From Lachnospiraceae bacterium (GTDB taxonomy: Bacteria > Bacteroidota > Bacteroidia > Bacteroidales > Muribaculaceae), in contig JAMPGZ010000022.1 of the NCBI GenBank assembly GCA_023663655.1, forward strand, positions 1 to 42,399: DNA of 42,399 nt, given 5' to 3'. The position numbers and the translations under genes are program-made. This document shows, piece by piece, positions 1 through 9,232 of the stretch (position 1 is its first letter; every line of letters starts with the position of its first letter). The notes under the pieces are model-generated. The model searched no databases, was not told where the DNA came from, and saw nothing but the letters and a program-made list of their open reading frames with translations.

Positions 1-151
1 ACGACAGCGGAAGCAGATGGAGTCGCCCGAAGTACACTTCGCTAAGTTTCAGGAATTGACCTGGAAGACTGCTTGAAATTGGCTTAGTGGGTATGCCACC
101 AACACGAAGCTGCTATCGTTGCCGGATTCGGGGATCCCGTCACATACCAAA
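1..151. other. Left-edge stretch without a supported gene
   Basis: I see no supported gene here. A plus-strand frame is open from base 2 to a TGA at 74-76 and could be the last 24 codons of a gene that begins outside the window. It is too short to judge, and its amino-acid sequence suggests no family. Only small imperfect inverted repeats are visible, for example GTGG/CCAC near 88-100. Confidence 0.3.
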
Positions 152-186
152 AACATAGGCAACGGATCTCTCCGCTGCCCTATGTT
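147..186 (-). terminator. Rho-independent terminator of the PL8-PL6-PL6-SMP30 unit
   Basis: An imperfect 15-bp stem runs 152-166 against 171-186 with a TCTC loop, one bulge and one mismatch. On the minus strand it is followed by a T-run (complement of 147-153). It begins at the stop codon of the beta-propeller gene, so it should end transcription unit 4. Confidence 0.75.
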
Positions 187-1265
187 CATTTTCCTATGTC
201 AAGACGGCTCAGGGTGTAGGGCTTGTCATGTGCGGTATTGACCTTTCCGGGATCGGTTACTGCGTCGAAGCACGACACTATCAGCATTCCGTTCCACACG
301 ATAGGTTCGCCCGGTTGGTCAAGTCCGCCGTCACTCCCGTCGCAATCGGGGCTTTGGGCTATGCGAGTGATCTTTCCGTCAGGCGACACTTTGGCTATGG
401 CGTTTACCGAGAAATCAGCTACATACAGGTTGCCGTTGTCATCAATGGCTATGCCGTCAGTGCTTTTCAGTTGAGTGGTATCCTGAGCCCACAGGCTGCT
501 TGACAACACTTGTTTTCCCGAGGAATCGAGAGTGATCTTGTGGATGCTTCCGTCGCCGAAATTGCCCACATACATATTGCCTTCGCGGTCAAACACGATG
601 CCGTCGAGACCATACTGCACTTCCGGATTTACGGTCACAAAGGTAGCGAGTAGATTCGTATCGGCAGCGGTGTTTGTCACTGCCACATCGCGGTCGTTGC
701 GATTGAAGCGATACACGCCGCTTGTGAGTTTCTCCGACGGTATGCCGGAGAGCGAGCTTTGTGTCACATATATGTTGTCGCCCATAATTTTCACTCCGTT
801 AGGATGCTCCATTCCCGACGCTATGGTCACACAGTCAATGAGCTTTCCAGCTTCATCAAACACCAATTTCAACAGCCGGCTCTTATTTTTGCCCGCCTCG
901 CTGCCTGTCCATCCTTGGTTGTCGGCAACGTAAAGATTGCCATCGTCATCAAATGCTATTCCCATCGGAGCGGCAAATCCGGTTTCAGGCAGAACCGGCA
1001 CATCAATCCATTTCGAGATATTTCCATCGGCGGTTATCTTCATCAGGCACGCCGGTTTCGTCTGGTCGGCGAAGTTGGGACATGCCAGGATCAACGAGCC
1101 GTCTGCTGCTATAGCCATACCGTCGGGGGTAGGGCAGTAGTCGGGCAACTCCATGAAAAGCGAAGGTGTGAGCAAGCCGGAATCCTGAGATTCCGGCTTG
1201 CTGCTTGTTGACTTGCACGCCACGCTGCATAGCAATGCGGCTGCTGCGATATATTGTATTTTCAT
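186..1265 (-). CDS. SMP-30/gluconolactonase-like beta-propeller lipoprotein
   Basis: This 359-residue secreted lipoprotein has a short hydrophobic signal ending in a Cys lipobox (SVAC). The rest consists of repeated blades of the type DGIAIDDNGNLYVADF, as in SMP-30/gluconolactonase/LRE and NHL six-bladed propellers. Characterised members hydrolyse sugar lactones or bind sugars using a divalent metal. Asn in HPNG and Asp in GLDG are possible metal ligands, but this is unproven. I start at the ATG at 1265; the codon before it is TTG and would add only one residue. It is the last gene of the unit that starts with PL8 and lies 8 bp after the first PL6 gene, so a role on lyase-released uronate products is plausible. 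A purely structural or binding role is also possible. Confidence 0.8.
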   Translation of the reverse strand: MKIQYIAAAALLCSVACKSTSSKPESQDSGLLTPSLFMELPDYCPTPDGMAIAADGSLILACPNFADQTKPACLMKITADGNISKWIDVPVLPETGFAAPMGIAFDDDGNLYVADNQGWTGSEAGKNKSRLLKLVFDEAGKLIDCVTIASGMEHPNGVKIMGDNIYVTQSSLSGIPSEKLTSGVYRFNRNDRDVAVTNTAADTNLLATFVTVNPEVQYGLDGIVFDREGNMYVGNFGDGSIHKITLDSSGKQVLSSSLWAQDTTQLKSTDGIAIDDNGNLYVADFSVNAIAKVSPDGKITRIAQSPDCDGSDGGLDQPGEPIVWNGMLIVSCFDAVTDPGKVNTAHDKPYTLSRLDIGK

Positions 1266-1273
1266 CAAGATGT

Positions 1274-2659
1274 TTATTTATAATTTCCTGAGATGTACTG
1301 AATATCAGTCATATTAGGCTCATACCATGATGGACCGATGTTTTTTACGCCATCCATCACGCGACTTTTTTCCTGAGCGGCAAAATCCTCAGCCTCCACT
1401 TGTATGAATCCGCTCAGAGGATGCCCGGAATTGTCGCCCCAGTTGTAGCGGTTGTCAATGAATTCAAATCCGGCAAGCGTGAGCTCCGGATTTGTGATCT
1501 TGATATTATTGGTGGAGTTGGCAAAGTAATTGCCGGTCATTCTCACATTGCGTGGCTCCTTGGTGCCGCGTCCCGATCCGAGATCAATGACGCCGCAGTC
1601 CACAAATGCATTTTTGGAGATGTTGATATTCTCGCTGCGATGGTAGGACGTGAGCGGTTCCTTTTTGATGTCGGTATTCGCATCGGGACGTTCAAACACA
1701 CCCATGCGCACAAGCAACCCGAATCCGCCGGTGCGGTAGCAATGATTGTTGTAGACGGTGTGTCCTTGATTTATGAGACGTATTCCGAGTGTCCCTCTTA
1801 AATTATTGCCTATGAATGTGTTGGACTCCATCACATTGTAGTGTCCGTGACGGCACACGAGTCCGCCACGTGATTCATAAAACAGGTTGTCGCGAAGAAT
1901 ATTGTGGCATGATTTCACCGAGATGATCTCGTTTTCTCCGTCGCAGTGCAGAAACACATTGTTCTCCACCACCGACCGTGATTCAAGCTGCGATGACCAG
2001 GAGTGTCCGATGCGTATTATTTCCGCACCGTTGCCGCCGAAGGGGGGACGGTTGCCGAAAAGGTTGTGGTCGATCTGATGGTTGTTCAGGTGGTCATTCT
2101 CAGTGAGCCACATCTGCATCACGAGCCCGCCCACACGCTTGTTGGCGAAATAGCAGTGATCCACGCGTATGTTGTCGCCATATAGGTTCAGCCAGTATTC
2201 GGTTGTGTTCTTTTCCTGTGACGGCTTTTCTGGCTTGTTGGGATCGTTGCAGTCATCGATGGCGCAATTGGTGAATCGGCAGTGCGATGCCCTGTTCTCG
2301 CCATCCTTGAAGTCGATGAGATGTGTTCCTGCCGCCCACGCCTTATGGAACAGTAGTCCGTCGATGTGTTGATACTTTCCTGAAATCATCATGTTGAGCG
2401 GTCCGGAGATGATTGCTTTTCCGGGGTGTTCGGCTCGCAAGCCTATGGAATCGCTTTCTGTGCCTGAGGCTGAAAATCTTAATGTCCCGAGATTGTTGTA
2501 TGTGCCGTCGCGCAGTATCACATTGTCGCCCGGCTTCAGTGTGCCGTCGTTCAAAATGGTTGCAAGACGCGAAGTTTCATTGGGAGAGATGAAATAATCG
2601 GCTGCTTGAGCATTGCAGAAGCAGGCGAGAGTAAGCATCGTATATGCGAATTTTTTCAT
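1274..2659 (-). CDS. Polysaccharide lyase family 6 (alginate lyase / chondroitinase B type), copy 1
   Basis: This 461-residue protein has a signal peptide (about 1-19) followed by a right-handed parallel beta-helix. PL6 enzymes cleave uronate-containing chains (alginate, dermatan sulfate) by Ca-assisted beta-elimination. The PL6 core is intact: GENEIISVKS carries the candidate catalytic Lys249, and VCRHGH carries Arg270. Their 21-residue spacing equals the Lys/Arg pair of chondroitinase B and of alginate lyase AlyGC. Asn210, Glu242 and Glu244 fit the Ca-binding positions. The gene follows a second PL6 gene by 17 bp and is about the same length, so this is a tandem duplication. The substrate cannot be read from sequence. 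Absence of sulfatases nearby argues mildly against dermatan sulfate. Confidence 0.9.
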   Translation of the reverse strand: MKKFAYTMLTLACFCNAQAADYFISPNETSRLATILNDGTLKPGDNVILRDGTYNNLGTLRFSASGTESDSIGLRAEHPGKAIISGPLNMMISGKYQHIDGLLFHKAWAAGTHLIDFKDGENRASHCRFTNCAIDDCNDPNKPEKPSQEKNTTEYWLNLYGDNIRVDHCYFANKRVGGLVMQMWLTENDHLNNHQIDHNLFGNRPPFGGNGAEIIRIGHSWSSQLESRSVVENNVFLHCDGENEIISVKSCHNILRDNLFYESRGGLVCRHGHYNVMESNTFIGNNLRGTLGIRLINQGHTVYNNHCYRTGGFGLLVRMGVFERPDANTDIKKEPLTSYHRSENINISKNAFVDCGVIDLGSGRGTKEPRNVRMTGNYFANSTNNIKITNPELTLAGFEFIDNRYNWGDNSGHPLSGFIQVEAEDFAAQEKSRVMDGVKNIGPSWYEPNMTDIQYISGNYK

Positions 2660-2676
2660 TGCGGTAAAAAATGATA

Positions 2677-4080
2677 TTATTGGATATTGTATTTGTTATC
2701 GATATAGTTTAGGTCATCGGTATTGGGAATATACCATTCGGCTCCGATTCCCTGAATAGATTTTATAACCCGCTCGCGTTCTAAAGTCTGTGTGGCTTCT
2801 CTTGCGGCAAGTTTGATGAATCCGTTTATCGGCATTTCCGTCCCGTCATCCCAGTGGTACCGGTTGTCGATAAAGTTAAGTCCGGGCATCACGGTTTCAG
2901 GTTTGGTGACGCGGATGTTGTTTTCGGAATTGCAGAAATAATTGTTGGTCATTCTCACGTTTCGCGGAGCCTTGTCGCCATAACCCGATCCGAGGTCGAT
3001 CACTTTGCAGTCGATGAATGAATTGTTGGCGATATTGATGTTTTCGGCACGGTGATAAGATGTCAGCGGTTCTTTCTCCAAGTCGGTTTCCGGTCCCGGT
3101 TTTTCAAACACACCCATTCTTACGAGAAGCCCGAAGTCGCCGAGGCGGGCACAGTAATTGTCATATACTGTATGCCCCTGGTTTATGAGTCTTATTCCTG
3201 CGGTTCCGGGGTGATTCTGCCCGATGAATGTATTGGATTCGAGTATGTTGTTATGCCCGTGGCGGCACACAAGCCCTCCGCGTGACTCAAAGAACAGATT
3301 TCCTCTCACGGTATTGTAGCCCGATTTAACGGATATTATTTCGTTTTCGCCGTCGCAGTGCAGAAACACATTATCTTCGACTGTGGTGCGTGACTCCGAT
3401 TGCGATGACCACGAGTTGCCGATGCGTATTGTTTCAGCTCCGTTTCCTCCGTAGGGCTGACGGAAGCCGAATAGATTGTGGTCGATGAGATGGTTGTTGA
3501 CGGCATCGCTGTCGGGCAGCCACACTTGGACTACCAGTCCGCCCACACGCTTGTTGGCGAAGTAGCAGTGGTCCACGCGGTTGTTTTTGCCATGCAACGC
3601 TATCCAGTATTCGCTCACGGTGATCGGCTTCACGCCCTTCACCGCCTTTTCGCTTCTGAGCGGATGGTTACAGTCGTCCATCACGCAGTTGGTGATTCGG
3701 CAGTTGGAGCCATATTTTCCCTCTTCTCCCTGTAGCTCGATTATGCACAGATTCTTGGCGGAGGCTTTGTTGAACAGCAGCCCGCTCAGCTCGATATAGC
3801 TTCCGGATATTTTCAACTCGGTCTCGCCTGATATTATTGCCTTCCCCGGATGTTCAGCCCTGATTTTAATCGAGTCGGTGGCAGTGCCTTGGTCGTCGAT
3901 TGTGATGGTCCCGAGATTATTGTATGTGCCATCCCGCATGATTATGTTGTCACCGGGCTTGAGGGTGCCGCTGTTGAGCTTGTCGACAAGGGCGCTCTGT
4001 TGAGCAGGGGTGAAGTAATAATCGGCGGCATTTGCAAAAAATGCCGTAACGCAAAGAAGCGGGAACAGGAATCGTTTCAT
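2677..4080 (-). CDS. Polysaccharide lyase family 6, copy 2
   Basis: This 467-residue secreted parallel beta-helix protein is strongly similar along its whole length to the downstream PL6 protein; both contain LKPGDN, GTYNNLG, HPGKAIISG, FANKRVGGLV and GGNGAE. Candidate catalytic residues are Lys252 (in NEIISVKS) and Arg273 (in VCRHGH), again 21 apart, with Asn213, Glu245 and Glu247 as candidate Ca ligands. The signal peptide ends near residue 19. It lies between PL8 (21 bp upstream) and PL6 copy 1. Differences cluster in the loop around residues 140-160 and in the C-terminal third, so the copies may differ in chain-end or substituent preference. Alginate lyase and chondroitinase B activities remain alternatives. 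Confidence 0.9.
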   Translation of the reverse strand: MKRFLFPLLCVTAFFANAADYYFTPAQQSALVDKLNSGTLKPGDNIIMRDGTYNNLGTITIDDQGTATDSIKIRAEHPGKAIISGETELKISGSYIELSGLLFNKASAKNLCIIELQGEEGKYGSNCRITNCVMDDCNHPLRSEKAVKGVKPITVSEYWIALHGKNNRVDHCYFANKRVGGLVVQVWLPDSDAVNNHLIDHNLFGFRQPYGGNGAETIRIGNSWSSQSESRTTVEDNVFLHCDGENEIISVKSGYNTVRGNLFFESRGGLVCRHGHNNILESNTFIGQNHPGTAGIRLINQGHTVYDNYCARLGDFGLLVRMGVFEKPGPETDLEKEPLTSYHRAENINIANNSFIDCKVIDLGSGYGDKAPRNVRMTNNYFCNSENNIRVTKPETVMPGLNFIDNRYHWDDGTEMPINGFIKLAAREATQTLERERVIKSIQGIGAEWYIPNTDDLNYIDNKYNIQ

Positions 4081-4101
4081 ATTTTGAAGCTTTGCGGATG
4101 A

Positions 4102-6138
4102 TTAATCAATCTTGAATGGCGCTGATTGCTTCTTGTCCCATTTGCCCTGGTTTAATTCGGCGTAATACACTCCGGGGGCTTCGGGAGTGAACTGCTTGCC
4201 GTCAATCTCAAATGGTTGGTCGGTGTAGCTTGTGATCCAGCATCCGTTGTCGACAAGTGGCACTTGTATAGCTTGTGCGAGCGCGTCATTGCGGAGCACC
4301 TTTATTTCTGCGTTGATGTCAAATTTCTCCACCGATTCTTTTGTGGCAGCCGGAAGCACCACATAATGGTAAGAGCCTCCTGACGGATGTGCCCCGTGGT
4401 CTATGTGAAGCGAGATTACATCGCCGCTCACATCGGCAGGCTTGTACATCTTCATGTGGGTGTTCCATTGCCCGGTGCGTTTGCCGGCTTCGGCAATGAC
4501 ATCGTTTTTGCCAAATACTATGTAGCCCGTGTTGTCGTGGAAAAATCTTAACTCCGGACTGTTGAAGCGCTGCTGTGAGCTTATCAGGTTCCATCCGTCG
4601 CGGTTCAGCATCTCGAGATTGTCGTGCTTGAGTCTTTGGTCGATGGAGGTGGTGACGGTCAATGCCGAGTCGCTTTTTATTTCTGAGCCGATGCACACGG
4701 CATAGCGGTCGGTGAACAACCATGCTTTGTTAGCTCTCAGACCGTCGCGGTCAATCTGCATTGCCGACATTCCATAGCTGCCGTTGCTCAATCCGCCCAC
4801 CATCGCGCTTTTGTTGTGCTTCTTGTTCTGACGGATGCTTGGGATGGGTGCGGTGTCCTCAAAGGCGGTCACGCCGGGAATCTTTCTCCAGTCCCACAGA
4901 GGGAATATGTCAAGGTATTCGTCGCCGCGCACATAGAAGAAGGTGGCGCCGTCGCCGGTGTAGTAGCCCAGCAGATTGTCTTCGTTGACAAGCTCGGTGC
5001 CGATCACGCGGGTGGAACACATTTTCAACGCGCCCATCCAGTCCTTGCTGCGGTGAACGGTGTAGTCAGAGTCATAGAAGTGCTTGTGGCCCACTAAAGT
5101 ATTGCCGTTTTTAGGGAATCCTGATATTCCGAGGTCGGCAGCGGCAAAAGCGAGGCTGTAGGCTTTGTGGAGCTGTGAATGATGGAAAAATTGACGTCCG
5201 AGCGACCCGATATCCATGTGCCGGTTCCAGATGACCCACTTGTAGCCCTCGTTTACGAGCGATGCGAGTATGTCGTGCTGACTTGCATCAAATTCAAATG
5301 CTGTGCCTTGGAACACGCGGTTGAAAAAACTCATCCCTGTGATAAATGACATTCCGTAGTTGCCAAATTGCTGCTGAGGTCCGTGCTGGTGGAAACTCCA
5401 GTCGCTTTTGATGCCCTCTTCTCTGCCTACGAATATTTCCGAGGCTATGGTGTCGCGGGCGGCTTTCACAAGCTGACGGTCATTCTGCAGCAGGGCGCGT
5501 GTCATCACATTTCCGGCGAGCCACACCTTGTTTTGTCCCGTTCTGCCGAATTTTGATGAATCAAGCAATTCTACTGCCGATTCTTTTTCTTGCGGGGTAA
5601 GGTCATTCTCAAGCAATATGAATGCGGCTCCCAGAATCTTGGGAACGCCGATTTCGTTATACCACCAGTTCAGGCATCGAGGTTTGGCGCTGAACCAGTA
5701 TCCCAATGTTTTGTGTATCGCTTCCATTACGACCGGCGATCCGCAGTATTCCGTTCCATCGGAATAATACAGTTTTGCAAGTTCAAGGATGCGGTCGGCG
5801 TGCTGCTTAGGCTCCCATCCCGAACGCTTCGTGTCGGCATAATTCAGGTCGCTCCAAGAGCCGTCGGGATTTATTTTGCTGAGGTAGCTGTTGATTTTTA
5901 CAATATCGAAAGGGTAGCGTTGATGCAGCTCCACCACCACTTGATCCGACATTTCGGTCTCCGGTTTTATCCGGATCAGGTCGGCGAGGAGGGTGTCGGT
6001 TTTCTCTTTCGACGAGATATAGAATGAACGGTAATTATCCTTGACCTTTTCAAGGTCATTGTCGGTTTTCGCTTCAATTTGATTTGCGGAACAGATCGAA
6101 ACGGCTATTGAGAGAAAAAATAAGTTGACTCTGTTCAT
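4102..6138 (-). CDS. Polysaccharide lyase family 8 (chondroitin AC / hyaluronate lyase-like)
   Basis: This 678-residue protein has a signal peptide (about 1-23). PL8 enzymes have an alpha/alpha toroid followed by beta-sandwich domains and cleave hyaluronan, chondroitin or xanthan by beta-elimination. Family marks present are NWWYNEIGVP (157-166), SDWSFHQHGPQQQFGNYG (245-262) and an RHMDIGSLGRQ segment. His252 and Tyr261 are nine residues apart, as are His225 and Tyr234 of chondroitin AC lyase, and Arg315 fits the position of Arg288. A GYYTGDG motif (391-397) follows the N/E cluster at 385-388. The length is normal for PL8. It is first in unit 4, ahead of two PL6 genes. The substrate is not decidable; the lack of sulfatases and GH88 nearby makes a standard glycosaminoglycan locus less likely. 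Confidence 0.9.
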   Translation of the reverse strand: MNRVNLFFLSIAVSICSANQIEAKTDNDLEKVKDNYRSFYISSKEKTDTLLADLIRIKPETEMSDQVVVELHQRYPFDIVKINSYLSKINPDGSWSDLNYADTKRSGWEPKQHADRILELAKLYYSDGTEYCGSPVVMEAIHKTLGYWFSAKPRCLNWWYNEIGVPKILGAAFILLENDLTPQEKESAVELLDSSKFGRTGQNKVWLAGNVMTRALLQNDRQLVKAARDTIASEIFVGREEGIKSDWSFHQHGPQQQFGNYGMSFITGMSFFNRVFQGTAFEFDASQHDILASLVNEGYKWVIWNRHMDIGSLGRQFFHHSQLHKAYSLAFAAADLGISGFPKNGNTLVGHKHFYDSDYTVHRSKDWMGALKMCSTRVIGTELVNEDNLLGYYTGDGATFFYVRGDEYLDIFPLWDWRKIPGVTAFEDTAPIPSIRQNKKHNKSAMVGGLSNGSYGMSAMQIDRDGLRANKAWLFTDRYAVCIGSEIKSDSALTVTTSIDQRLKHDNLEMLNRDGWNLISSQQRFNSPELRFFHDNTGYIVFGKNDVIAEAGKRTGQWNTHMKMYKPADVSGDVISLHIDHGAHPSGGSYHYVVLPAATKESVEKFDINAEIKVLRNDALAQAIQVPLVDNGCWITSYTDQPFEIDGKQFTPEAPGVYYAELNQGKWDKKQSAPFKID

Positions 6139-6166
6139 CTGGTACTTAGGGTTATTGTTTGCAAAG

Positions 6167-6174
6167 CAAATTTA
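6167..6174 (-). promoter_or_regulatory. Candidate -7 element of the PL8 unit
   Basis: The minus strand reads TAAATTTG, a match to the Bacteroidota -7 consensus TAnnTTTG. It would start transcription about 20 nt before the PL8 ATG. No clear -33 TTTG lies at the usual spacing. Confidence 0.4.
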
Positions 6175-6270
6175 CATTTAATGCCGGTGCCGGAATATTA
6201 GAATTTTACCAAAAGGTATTAAATTCATCCCGAATAGCAATAGATATGGTACCGAGGATGATAACCTATG

Positions 6271-6319
6271 TAAAAACGCTCCGTGAGGAGCCGTCCATTG
6301 TCGACTCTTCACGGAGCGT
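6271..6319 (-). terminator. Terminator after the DUF4957/DUF5123-like gene
   Basis: A perfect 11-bp stem (6276-6286 with 6309-6319; ACGCTCCGTGA and its complement) is followed on the minus strand by TTTTTA. The loop contains a further GAG/CTC pairing. It lies 21 bp past the 771-residue gene and separates unit 3 from unit 4. Confidence 0.9.
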
Positions 6320-6340
6320 GAATGATAGGGTGGCGCCGGT

Positions 6341-8656
6341 TTATTTTTTCCAGCGTTGGTCGCCGATGTTCTTAACGTATATCTCGTGATTCTGAACTTC
6401 AGGAGTCTGTTGGTATTTCAGTGCCTCCATGATGTTGGCGGGAGCCTTGTGGTCATCGGGTGTTTTTGTTTCACCCTGTTTGTATGGCGGGTTAGGATTG
6501 GTGAAGAGATCGGTTGACTTCAACGGGGTTGTCCCGACTTTCACAATCAGGTCATCGGCAGTGCCAAGATTTCCGGAGGTGAATGCTCCGAATGTGTTTT
6601 TGGTGCCTGAGAATGTTGCTGATGTAAAGATTCCGTTATCCTTCATGTGTGTGTCAAGGCAACCTGTAGAGTAGTTGTCATTTATCTCAAAAGTGAACTC
6701 TCCAGTTCTCACATCAGCACCGTAACTGTGAAGCTGACGTGTGTCCGCTTCATCCTTTGCCAAGGAAATGAGGTTACGCTGTATTGATATGTGTGAACCG
6801 GTGGGCACATACCGAAGATTGACAATGAATTTGCCATTGGCACGTGTCGAGAAGTTTATGAATGTATTGTTCTCAATCGTGATATTCCATTTATGGTCGG
6901 CTGCCCAATCACAGGACTTGTTGCTGTCATCAATCAAGGACTTGCGTGGAGAGTCATAGATGGTGTTGTTGGTAAACTTGAAATTGCTGAAAATATTAGT
7001 GTTCGCCATTCCGGGAGATACAAACCATGAATATCCATTGCCGGAATTGTCGTAGTATCCGCAATTGTAGAAGAGGTTGCCGTTGCAATTCAATGTCTCT
7101 ATTGACGAATTGTCTTTTTGTATTCTGACGAATCCGCGTATCATCCTCTGGAAAGTGCAACCGTCTATAGTAAGCTCTTCAAGAGAGAATGGAGAATTGG
7201 AGTTTATGAAATAGTTGCCGGTTCCGGAGGCTACTCCTTCAGCGGTGGCTCCAAAATTGATTGCCTGTGGAGCATCGAAATCAATGTTGCGGAAGATGAC
7301 CGGCGATATTTGCTCAGTTGTTGAGGCGAAGGCGAAATTGTAGCCCGTTTCTCCGGTGACTCCGCCCATGTAGACGATGGCGCGCTTGTCTGCCGCAAGA
7401 TCTTCGGGAGCGGTCTCCAAGGTGATTCCCTTGCTGATGGTCACATTAGAATTGATGTAGTAGGCTTTGCCACCTTCGAGATAGAACACCTGGCAATCAT
7501 GACGGTCATCTTTCATGTAGTCGTTTATCACAGATGTGATGTCGCAAGCGTTGTAATCGCCGGTAGTGATGTCAGCTTTGTGGGGCACTAAAATCGGTTC
7601 GGTATGCTCCTTGGTGTAGAATGACAGTTCGTTGTAAGGTTGATCGGCGGTCGATGTTATGTTGCTGTTGATGATGTTAGCGAAATATCTCTCTCCTTCT
7701 TCCAGTCCGGTCACGTCGACGTAGCCTTGTTCTATGTCGGCGGGAGTAAGCACATAGTGTTTCCATTTTTCGTCAAGTGATGTTTTCGGACTTACTGCGG
7801 TTATCTGTATTTCAGTCGCAACGAAATTGCCGTCCTTGATCTCGAAATATTTAGTAAATTCGTCGTATGGATCGGAATCTTTGTGAGCGTCATAGCTGAG
7901 GTTGAAGTTTAACCTCACGCTGTCATATCCTCGGTTGCTTATGGAAAGGACCTTGGGCACGTTATAGCGGGGGTAGGTGGCGATGGAGAAGATGCCGTTT
8001 TTATTGTTGGCGATAGAGTGTCTTGAAGTCCAGTCGGAATTGTATTTTTCATCGGCTGAGATGGCTCTTATGCCGAATTGATATGTGGCATTATAGTCCA
8101 AGTCATTGATGACGAGAGAATCCTTATCTGCCGGAATTTTTATCAAGTCGTATCCCATTGGAAATGCAGCCATGCTTTCGGCAAAATCTTCATCGCTCCA
8201 TTGGCAGAAATGGTCCATGGGAGTGATGCGTGCGGTGTTCACAAGGCGTATTTCATATCCTGTGCTGCCTTCAACCGGTTCCCATTTGAGTACTATTGAG
8301 TTGCCTTTGGGGTTGTAGGGATCGGTTCCTTCGCCGGTGAATTTGGGCGAGTAAAGCTTGCGGCTGTCGCGTGATGTGAATTCTATTCCTTTGATTTTTG
8401 AAACGGGGAACAGGACCTGACGCTTGTTTAGACCGTTGCCGAATATCTTGATCATGTTGTAGGTTTCTCCGGGCACTCCGAATGACCATGCTCCTTTATA
8501 GAACACAATGCTGTCAATGTCGGCGGTGTAAAATGATGTTCCTTCCCATGCGTATGCATCGGTGTCGACATTCATTTTATCCAATACGCTCTCTTGAGCG
8601 GTTGCCCCTGATGCCATTAACGCCATCAAGGCAGGAATGAGTATTAGTTTTTTCAT
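6341..8656 (-). CDS. Secreted FN3 plus DUF4957/DUF5123-like beta-helix protein
   Basis: This 771-residue exported protein has a signal peptide ending near ATAQ (residue 21). The N-terminal region (about 24-115) contains DIDSIVFYKG, a pattern common in Bacteroidales surface proteins. One or two fibronectin III-like domains follow (about 120-345; YEIRLV, YQFGIRAIS, GERYFANII). A repetitive beta-helix comes next, beginning near residue 360 with AITSVINDY-like DUF4957 features (VFYLEGGKAYYINSNVTISKGITL) and ending in a DUF5123-like region to residue 740. Family naming is from memory. Such proteins accompany pectinase genes and may bind or cleave glycan; I see no defined catalytic set. Its ATG overlaps the previous gene's stop (ATGA, 8653-8656), indicating translational coupling. 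Confidence 0.65.
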   Translation of the reverse strand: MKKLILIPALMALMASGATAQESVLDKMNVDTDAYAWEGTSFYTADIDSIVFYKGAWSFGVPGETYNMIKIFGNGLNKRQVLFPVSKIKGIEFTSRDSRKLYSPKFTGEGTDPYNPKGNSIVLKWEPVEGSTGYEIRLVNTARITPMDHFCQWSDEDFAESMAAFPMGYDLIKIPADKDSLVINDLDYNATYQFGIRAISADEKYNSDWTSRHSIANNKNGIFSIATYPRYNVPKVLSISNRGYDSVRLNFNLSYDAHKDSDPYDEFTKYFEIKDGNFVATEIQITAVSPKTSLDEKWKHYVLTPADIEQGYVDVTGLEEGERYFANIINSNITSTADQPYNELSFYTKEHTEPILVPHKADITTGDYNACDITSVINDYMKDDRHDCQVFYLEGGKAYYINSNVTISKGITLETAPEDLAADKRAIVYMGGVTGETGYNFAFASTTEQISPVIFRNIDFDAPQAINFGATAEGVASGTGNYFINSNSPFSLEELTIDGCTFQRMIRGFVRIQKDNSSIETLNCNGNLFYNCGYYDNSGNGYSWFVSPGMANTNIFSNFKFTNNTIYDSPRKSLIDDSNKSCDWAADHKWNITIENNTFINFSTRANGKFIVNLRYVPTGSHISIQRNLISLAKDEADTRQLHSYGADVRTGEFTFEINDNYSTGCLDTHMKDNGIFTSATFSGTKNTFGAFTSGNLGTADDLIVKVGTTPLKSTDLFTNPNPPYKQGETKTPDDHKAPANIMEALKYQQTPEVQNHEIYVKNIGDQRWKK

Positions 8657-9180
8657 TTCTTGGTGACTTTAATGGTGTGACTTTTGTAATTGATGATATA
8701 GATTCCGGCTGTCTGTGCCTCAAGAGAGATCACTGCTGCGGCTCCGTCGGCATTGATATCGCAGGCGATGGTTCTGCCGGCGGTGTCATATAGTCTTATG
8801 TCGCGGATGTCGATTGCTTCAGGAGCGCTTATCCTGATCTTGTTGTCACCAAGAGGAGTGAATACGGTGCTGTTTTCAGCGACTGCCGTCTGGATGGAGG
8901 ATGTGCTGTCGAATGTCGATTCTTCAATTTCCTCCACGCCTATTGAATGGATTTTGGGCTGTTCGCCCGGAGTTGTCGCCGGAATGGTGATTTCCACAGC
9001 GTCATTCTTGAATTTCATGGTAGGCATTTCGGTCGCCGTTTCGTCGGGAAACGGAATTTCAATCTGCGCCACTTTGCCGTCTGCATTTCTGAACGTGAAG
9101 AAAAGTGTGTCTTCCGCAGCCGACAATGTAGCGCCAATAGCCAGGGCAGAGGCTAAGATCATTGCTTTGATGTGATACAT
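8653..9180 (-). CDS. Small exported protein with T9SS-type-A-like C-terminal tail
   Basis: This 175-residue protein has a signal peptide (about 1-22). A middle region (25-95) has no family I recognise. The C-terminal 75 residues have the pattern of a Por-secretion/T9SS type A tail (IRLYDTAGRTI ... AGIYIINY ... KVTKK). Many gut Bacteroidales carry such tails without a functional type IX system, so secretion by T9SS is not implied. It is the first gene of a two-gene unit and overlaps the start of the 771-residue beta-helix gene by 4 bp, so the two products are probably made in linked amounts and may form one surface complex. Confidence 0.6.
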   Translation of the reverse strand: MYHIKAMILASALAIGATLSAAEDTLFFTFRNADGKVAQIEIPFPDETATEMPTMKFKNDAVEITIPATTPGEQPKIHSIGVEEIEESTFDSTSSIQTAVAENSTVFTPLGDNKIRISAPEAIDIRDIRLYDTAGRTIACDINADGAAAVISLEAQTAGIYIINYKSHTIKVTKK

Positions 9181-9224
9181 TGGTTAAAAATTTGGTGAAA
9201 AAGTTATAAACTGTTTGATTTTGA

Positions 9225-9232
9225 CAAAGATA
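9225..9232 (-). promoter_or_regulatory. Candidate -7 element of unit 3
   Basis: The minus strand reads TATCTTTG, a full match to TAnnTTTG, 45 nt upstream of the small exported protein's ATG. A G8 tract on the minus strand lies about 20 nt upstream of it. No -33 TTTG is seen at the expected distance. The same octamer precedes unit 2. Confidence 0.5.

Noticed and set aside
388-1211. Long plus-strand open frames opposite the SMP-30, PL6 and other minus-strand genes
   Set aside because: They are antisense to genes with clear family motifs, have no recognisable domains, signal or upstream sites, and arise from GC-biased codon use on the other strand.
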